Under the pieces are notes generated by a model. It made no database searches and had not been told where the DNA came from. It worked only from the letters and a program-made list of their open reading frames with translations. A stretch of 64,000 nucleotides of DNA, taken from positions 124,001 to 188,000 of the forward strand of contig JAFQEA010000008.1 in assembly GCA_017399185.1 (NCBI GenBank), written 5' to 3'. Position 1 is the stretch's first letter, and every line of letters starts with the position of its first letter. This DNA is from Clostridia bacterium. GTDB lineage: Bacteria; Bacillota; Clostridia; Christensenellales; Borkfalkiaceae. The position numbers and the translations under genes are program-made. Below are positions 1-7,924 of this stretch, piece after piece.

Positions 1-696
1 GTTTTAGAAGAAAACGGAGAAAATTTTGAAGAGCACAAAAGAGAATTTATAAATTCGGAATATCTTAACTTTAATTTGTCAATGTTGGAGAATCTTACTA
101 TACAAGATGACTCTTCGGTTGAACCTTTTATGCGCTATAAATTAGAAGCGATTAATCGATGCAAAAAGTCTCCCTTAAAAGGTTATGACAAAAAAGAATC
201 TTTGCCTCCGCCAGCAGAGAAATGTGTAGCAGGAAGGGCTAATCCTGAATTTATTAGATATTTATACGTTTGTGAGGATGATGAAACTCCAATATATGAG
301 GTAAAACCTTCAATTAAACACAATATAAGTTTGGCAAAATTGAAGCTGAAAAGAGATATAAAAGTTTTTGATTTATCAACGGATTATTGCATGGATGGAG
401 ATAAAATACAGGGGTTGTTTTCTTTTGTGTCTGAGAAGTTTTCTATTCCCAACTACAATGAAACTGTTAAATATATACCAACTCAATGTATAACTGAAAA
501 AATAAAACAACTTGGGTTTGATGGTATTAGATTCAATAGTTCATTAAATGTGGGTGGTAAAAACTTAGTATTATTTAATGTCAATGACTGTGAAGTTGTA
601 TCAACATCATTAGTTGAAATATCTAATATTAAAATAGAGAAGCGACCTTCTGGAATATATGGAGACGTAAAACAAGAAAATAGATCTGTGGAGTAA
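1..696 (+). CDS. RES-domain protein, 5' truncated by window edge
   Basis: The frame is open from base 1, so the true start lies upstream; a TTG at 76 is the first possible internal start. The last ~160 residues match the RES family: GRANP (about codon 78, the Arg), YEVKP (about codon 99, the Glu) and FDGIRFNSS (about codon 175, the Ser), followed by GGKNLVLFN. RES proteins have an ADP-ribosyltransferase-like fold, and characterised toxin members degrade NAD+. The usual Xre-type antitoxin partner is not seen downstream; the next gene follows after 3 bases and is an unknown protein. The DNA is visibly more A/T-rich than the chromosome after 2.3 kb, suggesting acquired DNA. Family call is firm; a toxin or defence role is inference. 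Confidence 0.8.
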   Translation, partial: VLEENGENFEEHKREFINSEYLNFNLSMLENLTIQDDSSVEPFMRYKLEAINRCKKSPLKGYDKKESLPPPAEKCVAGRANPEFIRYLYVCEDDETPIYEVKPSIKHNISLAKLKLKRDIKVFDLSTDYCMDGDKIQGLFSFVSEKFSIPNYNETVKYIPTQCITEKIKQLGFDGIRFNSSLNVGGKNLVLFNVNDCEVVSTSLVEISNIKIEKRPSGIYGDVKQENRSVE

Positions 697-699
697 AAT

Positions 700-1317
700 A
701 TGCAAGACGAAAAAATTATATATCGTTTAGATGATAATATATCATTTAGAAAATGTTCGCTTTATGACGGTGGGCAAATAAAACATGGCGATTGTACAAA
801 TTATACCAAAAGAGAAGTTAATTGGAGGGAATACTGTTTTTGTGAACAAGATGGCATTCATTTACATTGCACAAAAGACCCCGAAGTTGAACTTGAAGTA
901 GACAATTCTGGAATTGCATTATATTTAACCTGTCCAAAATGTAAAAACAAAATTTTGCTAGAAAGTGTACGCTCGGTTTATTCTCGTTGCCAAAAGTTAT
1001 TAAATATGGAATTGTTTAAGGATGCAAAATTGGTACGCTTGGATGATTGGTATACGCATGAGATTAAAGAAAAAATTAACTTGCCATCTGATTATTGGAT
1101 TACAGCTCAGGTAAAAACCGACAAAGACGGTGATACTATTGTGATTTTGTATGTTGGCAAAAAGGGGCAAAAAGACAAATCTCAATTCTTTATTAAGCCT
1201 GAGAAACTCCAATTGACAAGCGACCATAAAGATTTAGATCCATCTTCAATCTTGTCAAAAATCGAAGTGACATTAAAAGATAGGACTTTAACACAAAAAT
1301 TTGATGGCAATGATTAG
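700..1317 (+). CDS. Hypothetical protein with possible zinc ribbon, partner of RES gene
   Basis: I do not recognise this 205-residue protein. It starts 3 bases after the RES stop codon, so the two are probably co-transcribed. Visible features are Cys pairs in YCFCEQDG (about residue 46) and TCPKCKNK (about residue 78), which could form a small zinc site, and a C-terminal half rich in beta-prone charged segments with no membrane helix or signal peptide. It has no helix-turn-helix resembling the Xre-type antitoxins usually paired with RES toxins. It could be an atypical antitoxin, an immunity protein or simply a cargo neighbour. Codon use is A/T-rich like the RES gene. Confidence 0.6.
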   Translation: MQDEKIIYRLDDNISFRKCSLYDGGQIKHGDCTNYTKREVNWREYCFCEQDGIHLHCTKDPEVELEVDNSGIALYLTCPKCKNKILLESVRSVYSRCQKLLNMELFKDAKLVRLDDWYTHEIKEKINLPSDYWITAQVKTDKDGDTIVILYVGKKGQKDKSQFFIKPEKLQLTSDHKDLDPSSILSKIEVTLKDRTLTQKFDGND

Positions 1318-1394
1318 GAGAATGTCTTTATAAAAAACTTTGTTGGTCAATAAGCTTCCTTGTCAAAGGGATAGTCAATAGTAAAGAGGAAAAA

Positions 1395-1994
1395 ATGATT
1401 TTTAATTTTTATTATCCTGATTTCACGGATGAAGAATGGATTTACGTAATAACTAAATATTTAAAAGGTTTTACTGAAATTCCTTTGACTCATACAAGTG
1501 GATATGATATAGAAATTTTAAAGTTCTATGATGGATTACTTGGTACCTTGTTAAAACACACCGAAGAAATTTCAAACAACTGTCCTCAAATGTTAAACAG
1601 TAAATTTATTAACTCTTGGAAATTTCAAGGCAAATTGTATCGTGTTTTGCATAAGACAATAACTTTGGGAAAGTACAATAGAGAAAGATCGTGCTTTCCA
1701 AAAATAAATTATCACGGTATGATTACTCATTGGACAGATGATTTCACGTTTAAGGGATTAATGGATAAATTATCAGATAGAGAAGAATATATTATTTTGG
1801 AAGCTGATACAAAAGAACATTTTGCGTTTGACGTAAATAAATTTCGTAGAACATATAAGTGCGAAGAAATATATACAGCGAAAGAAAGAGAAATAATTTT
1901 TCCTATGTACAAGGAAAACATTATTGAATATTATATGACTGTAAATGATTTTATTCAAATGAAGAAGCAGGAGAGAAATCGTGACGGGAAATAA
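1395..1994 (+). CDS. Putative ADP-ribosyltransferase-fold protein
   Basis: This 199-residue protein starts with ATG after an AGAGGAAA ribosome-binding site. Its order of motifs resembles the R-S-E class of ADP-ribosyltransferases: LYRVLHK (about residue 81, candidate Arg), a HWTDDFTF strand (about 112, where the S-T-S motif would sit, here T-D-D) and AKEREIIFP (about 161), whose E-R-E resembles the E-x-E loop of ART exoenzymes. The distances are plausible, but the S-T-S motif is weak, so the assignment is tentative. It lies in the A/T-rich accessory patch with a RES gene (another ART-like fold) and overlaps the following HEPN-like ORF by 14 bases. No signal peptide is present, so it probably acts inside the cell. 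Confidence 0.45.
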   Translation: MIFNFYYPDFTDEEWIYVITKYLKGFTEIPLTHTSGYDIEILKFYDGLLGTLLKHTEEISNNCPQMLNSKFINSWKFQGKLYRVLHKTITLGKYNRERSCFPKINYHGMITHWTDDFTFKGLMDKLSDREEYIILEADTKEHFAFDVNKFRRTYKCEEIYTAKEREIIFPMYKENIIEYYMTVNDFIQMKKQERNRDGK

Positions 1995-2283
1995 ACTTCA
2001 TGACGCGTGTCGAATGTTTAAGCACGCTTGTTCGTTTGTGGATTGTGCAACTTTTTGTGAACGAGAGCCTAAAAATATAAAAACGGGTGTAATATCTCAT
2101 ACAGTAGCTTGTATAGTAAATTCTGCATTTGCTTGTGAGGTGTTCATAAAAGCATTATTTGTTTATCATGGCAAGACAGTGGAGGAAATTCACGGTCATG
2201 AGCTTTGGATCCCCGCAGAAGAACTTGATAATTTTAATAATCACATAATAGGAAAAATCGAGATAATTAAGGTAATTGAATAA
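1981..2283 (+). CDS. Short HEPN-like protein, possibly C-terminally truncated
   Basis: A 100-residue ORF with a GTG start that overlaps the preceding gene by 14 bases, suggesting translational coupling. The helix TVACIVNSAFACEVFIKALF followed by HGKTVEEIHGHEL resembles HEPN-domain proteins, where an alpha-helical bundle carries an N-S-A-F-A-C-E-like helix and ends with a H-x-L element. HEPN proteins are often toxins or RNases, or AbiV-like defence factors. The protein stops soon after the HGHEL motif, much earlier than a full HEPN bundle; neither other frame continues the fold for long, so it is either a mini form or a decayed gene. The Rx4-6H RNase motif is not visible. Confidence 0.45.
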   Translation: MTGNKLHDACRMFKHACSFVDCATFCEREPKNIKTGVISHTVACIVNSAFACEVFIKALFVYHGKTVEEIHGHELWIPAEELDNFNNHIIGKIEIIKVIE

Positions 2284-2354
2284 CTTACAATATACTTTTT
2301 GGAGTCTTAACTCACGTTGAAAGTGTCGTATATTTGAATAAAAAGGATTAGTTT

Positions 2355-2903
2355 ATGAAGCTTGTTTATATTATCGGTAGTGGTGCGGTCGGGAAGATGA
2401 CCGTCGGGCAGGAACTTGCCAAAATAACCGATTTAAAATTATTCCATAACCACATGATGATTGAGCCCGTGCTGGAAATTTTTGGCGACTTTAACGGCCA
2501 AGTTATTTCAAAATTAAGGCAAACTATTTTTGAAGAGTTTGCTAAATCCGAGAGCTACGGGCTTATTTTCACCTATCTTTGGGCGTTTGATATGCCGTCC
2601 GACTGGGATTACATAAACAACCTGACTGCACTTTTTGTAAAAAACGGTGCAGAGATTTATTGTGCAGAGCTTGTTGCTCCTAAAGATATAAGACTTTATC
2701 GCAACGGCACGGAAAACAGGCTTAAATATAAGGCTTCAAAGCGGGACGTTGAGGCTTCAAATGAGCGCCTATTAAGGGAAGAAAACTATCGCACGGTAAG
2801 CTTTGATGGGGAAATCCCTTTCAAAAATTATATAAGAATTGACAACACGAATATTTCTGCGGCGCAGGCTGCAAAAATGATTAAAGAAAAATTTGATTTA
2901 TAA
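2355..2903 (+). CDS. P-loop nucleotide kinase-like protein
   Basis: A 182-residue protein with an N-terminal P-loop, GSGAVGKMTVG (residues 8-18), followed by a helix and FHNHMMIEP, a pattern seen in small AAA/shikimate-kinase-like proteins of unknown substrate. The Walker A lysine is followed by Met then Thr, where GK[ST] is usual, so the nucleotide site is slightly atypical. It ends with AAQAAKMIKEKFDL, a helix typical of P-loop kinases. Start ATG follows AAAAGGA. Base composition here returns to that of the main chromosome, so this gene marks the right edge of the accessory patch. The substrate cannot be read from the sequence. Confidence 0.65.
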   Translation: MKLVYIIGSGAVGKMTVGQELAKITDLKLFHNHMMIEPVLEIFGDFNGQVISKLRQTIFEEFAKSESYGLIFTYLWAFDMPSDWDYINNLTALFVKNGAEIYCAELVAPKDIRLYRNGTENRLKYKASKRDVEASNERLLREENYRTVSFDGEIPFKNYIRIDNTNISAAQAAKMIKEKFDL

Positions 2904-2924
2904 TAAGCGTTAGGGGGGCACAAT

Positions 2925-3971
2925 ATGCAACACAAATTATCACAAGGTAAGCTTTTAGACGAAAACGGCAATCTTTTTGAAGCAGGCTACGCAACCGAGC
3001 TTGTTAAAGAATATTCAAGAAAGGATATAAAAGCGGGCAAGTTAAGGATTAAAGAGTGGGATTACTACTTAATCAGCGACGGCGAAAAGGCAGTTGCTTT
3101 AACGCTTGACGATAACAGCTATATGTCAATGGCGTCAGTTAGCTTTTTGGATTTTAAAAAGCCTGGCTACATAACAAAAAGCGAAATCAAGTTTTTCAGC
3201 CTTGGTAAGCTTAACTTCCCGTCAAGCTATCACGATGGCGATATAAACTACCAAAGCAAAAACGTAAAGGGCAGCTTTTTAAAGCAGGGCGATAAGCGTA
3301 TTTTGCGCTTTGAATACAAAAAGTTTGATGACAAAAATAAAGCAAACGGCGACTTTGCTTGCGAGTTTATCTTAACCGATGAGCCACGCGATAAAATGGT
3401 TATCGCAACGCCGTTTAACAAAAAAGGTCACTTTTATTACAACGCAAAAATCAACTGCATGCGCGCTGAAGGCTACGCAAGGATAGGCGATACTACCTAT
3501 AACTTTTCAAAGGACAATGCTTTAGCCACCTTGGACTGGGGGCGCGGGGTATGGACTTATAAAAACGAATGGTATTGGGGAAGCTTACAAGCAACCCTTG
3601 ACGACGGCAAGACCTTTGGCTTTAACATAGGTTACGGCTTTGGCGACACGTCAGCCGCATCTGAAAATATGATTTTTTACGACGGCATTGCACATAAGTT
3701 AGAAGACGTATCCTTTAATATCCCCCAAAAGGAAAACGGCAAGGGCTTTGATTATATGAAGGATTGGACCTTTACCGATAATCTTGGCAGGTTTAATTTA
3801 ACCTTTAAGCCTGTTATTGACAGATTTGACAATACTGACCTAATAGTGCTTGGCAGCTGTCAGCACCAGGTCTTTGGTCTATTGTCCGGCGAAGTTGTTT
3901 TAGATGACGGCGCAAAGGTTGAGTTTAAGGATAAATTAGGCTTTGCTGAACACGTTAAAAACAAGTGGTAA
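2925..3971 (+). CDS. DUF2804 family protein
   Basis: A 348-residue soluble protein matching the DUF2804 family by overall pattern: the N-terminal QGKLLDENGNLFEAGYA segment, the central ATLDWGRGVWTYKNEWYWGS block (about residues 201-220) and the FGLLSGEVVLDDG segment near the end. The biochemical function of the family is unknown; its beta-rich fold is lipocalin-like in some predictions. ATG start is preceded by TAGGGGGGC. It lies 21 bases after the P-loop gene, in the same direction. A copy of the dispersed intergenic repeat follows directly after its stop. Confidence 0.75.
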   Translation: MQHKLSQGKLLDENGNLFEAGYATELVKEYSRKDIKAGKLRIKEWDYYLISDGEKAVALTLDDNSYMSMASVSFLDFKKPGYITKSEIKFFSLGKLNFPSSYHDGDINYQSKNVKGSFLKQGDKRILRFEYKKFDDKNKANGDFACEFILTDEPRDKMVIATPFNKKGHFYYNAKINCMRAEGYARIGDTTYNFSKDNALATLDWGRGVWTYKNEWYWGSLQATLDDGKTFGFNIGYGFGDTSAASENMIFYDGIAHKLEDVSFNIPQKENGKGFDYMKDWTFTDNLGRFNLTFKPVIDRFDNTDLIVLGSCQHQVFGLLSGEVVLDDGAKVEFKDKLGFAEHVKNKW

Positions 3972-3977
3972 AGTGCA

Positions 3978-4004
3978 GATAATCGACTTATAGCGCGACT
4001 TTTT
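3978..4004 (-). repeat. Dispersed repeat copy 1 (reverse)
   Basis: Reverse-orientation copy of the window-wide repeat (forward core TCGGCCTATAAGTCGATTA); here it reads GATAATCGACTTATAGCG then CGACTTTTT. It occupies the short gap between DUF2804 and the FlaR-like gene and ends in an ACTTTTT/AAAAAGT inverted repeat close to the next start codon. Confidence 0.75.
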
Positions 4005-4017
4005 ATTAAAAAGTATT

Positions 4018-4521
4018 ATGAAAATTCAAATTATTGGCTACTCCGGCAGCGGTAAATCCACATTGGCAAGGCGTTTGGGCGATAAGCTTAATATCCCCGT
4101 TCTGCACCTTGACAGCGTTAACTTTTACGGCGATTGGCAGGAGCGCACGCTTGAGCAAAAAACACAAATTGTCACCAATTTTTTAGCAAAAAACGACAGC
4201 TGGGTTATTGACGGCAACTATTCAAGCGTGTGTCCTGTGCGCTTTGAGCAAAGCGACATAACCATTTATCTTAACTATAACCGCTTTTACTGCTATAAAA
4301 AGGTGCGCGAAAGATACTTAAAGTACAAGGGCAAATCGCGTGAAGACCTGCCTTGCACGGAAAAGCTTGATAAAACCTTTAAAAGATGGGTTTTATATAA
4401 AGGCAGAACTAAAGCAAGGCAGCTTAAGCATTTAGAAAACCTTAATAAAACAAACGGTAAACGTGTAATAATTAAAAACGTAAGACAGTTAAACAAGTTT
4501 TTAAAAGATAACAACTTATGA
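4018..4521 (+). CDS. FlaR-like P-loop kinase (DNA topology modulation family)
   Basis: A 167-residue adenylate-kinase-like protein. Walker A is GYSGSGKSTLARRLG (residues 7-21), followed by VLHLDSVNFYGDW and WVIDGNYSS, motifs typical of the family annotated as DNA topology modulation protein FlaR. The real activity of most members is probably phosphorylation of a small molecule. LYKGRTKARQLKHLENL lies in the C-terminal part. The gene sits between two copies of the dispersed repeat. No strong Shine-Dalgarno is visible; the weak AAAAAGT upstream overlaps the end of the repeat hairpin. Confidence 0.75.
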   Translation: MKIQIIGYSGSGKSTLARRLGDKLNIPVLHLDSVNFYGDWQERTLEQKTQIVTNFLAKNDSWVIDGNYSSVCPVRFEQSDITIYLNYNRFYCYKKVRERYLKYKGKSREDLPCTEKLDKTFKRWVLYKGRTKARQLKHLENLNKTNGKRVIIKNVRQLNKFLKDNNL

Positions 4522-4593
4522 CAAAAGTCGGCCTATAAGTCGGTTAAACGGTGTTTTTTAACAACCTATCAACCGAAAATAGCCGACTTTTGT
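4521..4593 (+). repeat. Dispersed repeat copy 2, full-length palindromic form
   Basis: The most complete copy. Perfect 12-base terminal arms, ACAAAAGTCGGC (4521-4532) and GCCGACTTTTGT (4582-4593), enclose the core TCGGCCTATAAGTCGG and an inner CGGTT/AACCG pairing. The right arm ends in a short T tract, so the RNA could act as a terminator for the FlaR-like gene, whose stop codon abuts the left arm. Confidence 0.8.
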
Positions 4594-4753
4594 TAAAAAA
4601 ATGATAAGTATATACGGCAAGACCACAGCATACAATATTTTATCAATCGCTAATTTGGCGTTTAATTTTTAGTTTATTAATAAACTAATTATTTAAAACC
4701 TTATTAAAACGTTTGAAATAATTTATCAAGTATTGTAAAATAGGAGTTGCCAT

Positions 4754-5626
4754 TTGAACGCTTACCAACAATTTAAAAACAATCTCCCCCACGTTGACGC
4801 GCGTGAAGACTTTCAGATATCCCCATACACAACCTTTAAAGTTGGCGGTGTTGCTGACGTTGCGGTTTTCCCAAAAACCCTTGATGAGCTGCGCCAATCA
4901 ATTTTATTTTTGTCCCAGACTATGCCGTACGCTGTTATAGGCCGCGGTTCAAACGTTCTGGTTTCAGACAAAGGGTTCAGGGGCGGCGTGATATTCACAA
5001 GCAAGCTTGAGCGGATGGAGCTTAAAAGCAACGTGCTTATTGCTGAAGCAGGTGCTAAAGTTAAAGACGTTTGCAATATGGCAATCACCAACAACTTAAG
5101 CGGTATTGAGTTCGCCGTTGGTATCCCCGGCAGCATTGGTGGGCTTGTGGCGATGAACGGCGGTTGCTTTAATAAGTGCATAGCAGACGTTGTTTGTTAC
5201 GTAATTGCTGACGGCGGCGTATATAATAGGGCGGCGTGCAATTTTAATTATCGCTACAGCAGGTTTTTGGACGGCGAAATCATCCACGCCGTTGCACTCA
5301 AGCTTAAGGTGAGTGAAGAAGACGTAATTGCACAAAAGGTTGAGCGCTTTACCAAAACGCGGCTTAAAAACCAGCCCAAGGGTAACAGCGCGGGCAGTAT
5401 ATTTTTAAACCAGGGCTATTTCGCGGGCAAGCTTATTGACCAAGCGGGGCTTAAGGGCTACAAAATAGGCGGTGCAAGCGTTTCAGAAAAGCACGGCAAT
5501 TTTATTATAAATAACGGCAGAACTGCACAAGATATATTTGAGCTTATTTCTTACGTAAAGGAAACCGTTTTTAAAAAGACTAACATAAAGCTTGTTGAAG
5601 AAATCAGATACATAGGCGAATTTTAA
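4754..5626 (+). CDS. murB: UDP-N-acetylenolpyruvoylglucosamine reductase
   Basis: MurB reduces UDP-GlcNAc-enolpyruvate to UDP-MurNAc with FAD and NADPH, the second committed step of peptidoglycan synthesis. The 290-residue protein has the FAD-binding motifs YTTFKVGG (residue 25), IGRGSNVLVSD (about 62-72) and VGIPGSIGG (about 122), the catalytic serine in NSAGSIFLN (about 215-223) and the final AGLKGYKIGGASVSEKHGNF block of the loop-lacking (type II) form. Start is TTG at 4754 with an AGGAG 7 bases upstream; no better ATG exists. The stop codon overlaps the start of the PHP gene. Upstream 4594-4753 is A/T-rich and probably contains its promoter, not clearly resolved. Confidence 0.95.
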   Translation: MNAYQQFKNNLPHVDAREDFQISPYTTFKVGGVADVAVFPKTLDELRQSILFLSQTMPYAVIGRGSNVLVSDKGFRGGVIFTSKLERMELKSNVLIAEAGAKVKDVCNMAITNNLSGIEFAVGIPGSIGGLVAMNGGCFNKCIADVVCYVIADGGVYNRAACNFNYRYSRFLDGEIIHAVALKLKVSEEDVIAQKVERFTKTRLKNQPKGNSAGSIFLNQGYFAGKLIDQAGLKGYKIGGASVSEKHGNFIINNGRTAQDIFELISYVKETVFKKTNIKLVEEIRYIGEF

Positions 5627-6399
5627 TGAAGATAAATTTTGATTACCACACACATACAACTTATTCACACGGCAAGGCAAGCATTTTAGAAAACGCTTCT
5701 AAAGCAAAAGAAATTGGGCTTGAAGGCATTGCGATAACCGACCATGGCTTTAGCCACATGCTTTTTGGTATGCGCCGCAGAAAGGTTGACAAAATGAGAA
5801 GGGAATGTGCTGAAGCCGCCCAAAAGACGGGCATTAAGGTTTTACTCGGTATTGAAGCAAATATCACGGGCGAAGAAGGCAAGACCTGCTTAAAAGAAAG
5901 CGACTATGAAAATTTAGACGTTTTCCTGTGTGGTATTCATCGTGGGGTATTCCACCAAACAATGAAGGACTTAAACAAGCTGTTAATTGCAAACTTTAAT
6001 TACGTCCACAACAAAAAGGAAGTCCCTAAATCGCTTATTGATTACAACACGCGCGTGTATATAAACGCAATAAAAAACAACCCTATTGACATTATAACAC
6101 ACCTTAATTATCTTGTGTTTGCAGATGCCAAGCAGGTTGCGCAGTGTTGCGCAGATTACGGTACGTACCTTGAAATTTCTACCAAAAAGGTGCATTTAAC
6201 TGAAAAAGAGTGGCAGGACGTATTTGATACAAAGGTAAATTTTGTTATCAATTCGGACGCGCACTCAACCGACCGCATTGGGGACATGAAGCTTTTTTAT
6301 GAGCTAAATAAGGATATAGACTTCCCGGAAGGCAGAATCCATAACGTTGGGGACAAGCACCCGACTTTAAGGTTTACGGAATTTAAAAAGCACCTATAA
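5626..6399 (+). CDS. PHP-domain phosphoesterase
   Basis: A 257-residue stand-alone PHP (polymerase and histidinol phosphatase) domain protein. Metal ligands are visible in DYHTHTTYSHGK (residues 4-15), AITDHGF (about 37), GIEANI (about 75) and NSDAHSTD (about 207), the order expected for the trinuclear metal site. Related YcdX/HisK-like proteins hydrolyse phosphate esters; the substrate here is unknown. The ATG overlaps the murB stop codon (TAATG), so the two are translationally coupled. A murB-PHP pair is common upstream of rapZ, yvcK and whiA in Clostridia; here whiA follows directly. Confidence 0.85.
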   Translation: MKINFDYHTHTTYSHGKASILENASKAKEIGLEGIAITDHGFSHMLFGMRRRKVDKMRRECAEAAQKTGIKVLLGIEANITGEEGKTCLKESDYENLDVFLCGIHRGVFHQTMKDLNKLLIANFNYVHNKKEVPKSLIDYNTRVYINAIKNNPIDIITHLNYLVFADAKQVAQCCADYGTYLEISTKKVHLTEKEWQDVFDTKVNFVINSDAHSTDRIGDMKLFYELNKDIDFPEGRIHNVGDKHPTLRFTEFKKHL

Positions 6400-6421
6400 A
6401 TTAACCAAAACAGGGTGGATT

Positions 6422-7354
6422 ATGAACTTTTCAACTAAAGTTAAAAACCAAATAATAACCGATAAACTTGGCGGCAGGTGCTGTAAGCTTGCTATGCTTT
6501 CGGCCTATTTAAGGACGGCAGGCAGCATTGAAATTAAAAACGGCAAGTTTGGCTTTACGGCTATTCAAGAGCCAAGCATTAACGAGCTTATCTCAAAAAT
6601 AATCAAATCCCTTTACGGCGAAGAACCAACAATCGTCAAAGAGCCAAAGGCGCAGCGCACCAAGCTTACGCTTATCTCTGACGTCAGCAAGCAAATACTT
6701 GTCGATACCCAGATTTTATGCTTTGACCAAAATCAAGGCGTATCCGTTCAGCTTGGGTTAAAGGGTGAATTAACCAAAAAGGATTGCTGCAGGCGCGCAC
6801 TGCTTAAGGGTGTGTTTTTGGGTTCGGGCTCGATAACCGTGCCAAAGCTTGAAAGAAGTAACACGACAAGCTACCACTTGGAATTCGTATTTTCAAAGTA
6901 CGTGACTGCATTGGATTTTTCCCACATTTTAAGCGATATCGGCTATATAGCCAAGCTTGTTGAAAGAAAGGATTCCTTTGTCGTTTACTTTAAAAACTCT
7001 GAAGAAATCTGTGACCTTCTGGTATTAATGGGCGCACAGCTTGCAAGTTTAGAGCTTACTGATATTATCGTTCAAAAAACTGTCAGGAACAACGCCAACC
7101 GCGTTGTCAACTGCGAAGTATCAAACATTGCAAAGCAGGTTGAAGCATCGCTTAAATGCCGCAACCAAATACAAACAATAATAAGCGCTGTAGGGCTTGA
7201 AAAGCTTCATCCTAATTTAAGGGAAGTCGCTTCCGCGCGGCTTGAATATCCTGAAGACACGCTTTCACAGCTTGCTAAAAGACTTAACATAACAAAATCA
7301 TGCTTATCACACAGGCTGAATAAGATTGCAGAAATCGCTGAAAGCCTTCAATAA
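6422..7354 (+). CDS. whiA: DNA-binding protein WhiA
   Basis: WhiA combines an N-terminal LAGLIDADG-like domain with a C-terminal helix-turn-helix. The 310-residue protein shows RCCKLAMLSAYLRTAGSI (about 20-37), the GVFLGSGSI block (about 130) and the C-terminal LREVASARLEYPEDTLSQLA segment followed by KRLNITKSCLSHRLNKI, the HTH. In Streptomyces it controls sporulation; in Bacillus it affects cell division and chromosome segregation. Start ATG follows AGGGTGG. It is the last gene of the murB-PHP-whiA operon and is followed by a strong terminator. Confidence 0.93.
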   Translation: MNFSTKVKNQIITDKLGGRCCKLAMLSAYLRTAGSIEIKNGKFGFTAIQEPSINELISKIIKSLYGEEPTIVKEPKAQRTKLTLISDVSKQILVDTQILCFDQNQGVSVQLGLKGELTKKDCCRRALLKGVFLGSGSITVPKLERSNTTSYHLEFVFSKYVTALDFSHILSDIGYIAKLVERKDSFVVYFKNSEEICDLLVLMGAQLASLELTDIIVQKTVRNNANRVVNCEVSNIAKQVEASLKCRNQIQTIISAVGLEKLHPNLREVASARLEYPEDTLSQLAKRLNITKSCLSHRLNKIAEIAESLQ

Positions 7355-7362
7355 ATTCACGT

Positions 7363-7406
7363 AAAAAAACACCCCGATCACCAAAAAGTGATAGGGGTGT
7401 TTTTTA
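7363..7406 (+). terminator. Intrinsic terminator after whiA
   Basis: An inverted repeat with outer arms AACACCCC and GGGGTGTT, inner arms ATCAC/GTGAT, loop CAAAAA and a run of six T after the right arm. It ends the murB-PHP-whiA transcription unit. Confidence 0.9.
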
Positions 7407-7441
7407 TAAAGCTTTAAAGTGATTTATAAGCACTAACCACT

Positions 7442-7472
7442 AAAAAGTGGGGCTATAAGCCGATTATCGATA
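7442..7472 (+). repeat. Dispersed repeat copy 3
   Basis: Forward copy reading AAGTGGGGCTATAAGCCG then ATTATCGATA. It lies between the whiA terminator and the convergent DUF4177 gene, preceded by CCACTAAAAAGTGG, a small hairpin. Confidence 0.75.
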
Positions 7473-7511
7473 AATAACCGATACAATTTAAAGCTTTTTT
7501 GCGATTAAAGA

Positions 7512-7694
7512 TTATTCTTGTTCTTCGTGAACTTCTTTAATATAGATGTACTTTAAGTATTTTCTACCAACAGAGATAGTAACTAACTTCCAGCCCTTTT
7601 CGCCAGCTTTGTTAAGTTGTCTTTCTTGTTTTTTGTTGTCGCGGTTAAAAAGCCAACCTTGTTTAACGATTTCAACCTTGTATTCGTACTTCAT
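7512..7694 (-). CDS. DUF4177 family small protein
   Basis: A 60-residue protein beginning MKYEYKVEIVKQGWLFN and containing LNKAGEKGWKLVTIS, the signature of the DUF4177 family, whose members are small cytoplasmic proteins of unknown function. The start is fixed by TAGGAGGAAGAAA directly upstream. It has its own strong promoter with a perfect palindrome between the -10 box and the ribosome-binding site, so it is probably a separately regulated unit. It is transcribed in the same direction as leuS but lies downstream of the leuS terminator. Confidence 0.85.
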   Translation of the reverse strand: MKYEYKVEIVKQGWLFNRDNKKQERQLNKAGEKGWKLVTISVGRKYLKYIYIKEVHEEQE

Positions 7695-7711
7695 ATTTTC
7701 TTCCTCCTAAC

Positions 7712-7768
7712 GTATTTACTAAATACTAGTACTGCGCTTATTATACACCCATAATTTACCTTTGTAAA
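7712..7768 (-). promoter_or_regulatory. Promoter and 15-bp palindromic operator for DUF4177 gene
   Basis: On the minus strand, TTTACA (7768-7763), a 17-base spacer and TATAAT (7745-7740) form a good housekeeping promoter. Just downstream is the perfect odd palindrome GTATTTAGTAAATAC (7726-7712), overlapped by TACTA/TAGTA arms. The position just after the predicted transcription start suits a repressor. Confidence 0.7.
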
Positions 7769-7872
7769 GTGTTTTTTAAAAAAAAGTAGCAAAATTTGCC
7801 AAAATATGTGGGTTTTTCGCTATTTTTCGACACCGTGTTGCTAAAAATTTGCTATATATATCCCCTTAAAAA

Positions 7873-7899
7873 CAAAAAAAGGCGCTCTCAAGCGCCTTT
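7873..7899 (-). terminator. Intrinsic terminator of leuS
   Basis: Read on the minus strand, AAAGGCGCT and AGCGCCTTT enclose a TGAG loop and are followed by TTTTG and further T residues. It lies just beyond the leuS stop codon. Confidence 0.9.
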
Positions 7900-7924
7900 A
7901 TATATTGATTGGCTATTGAAGCTG

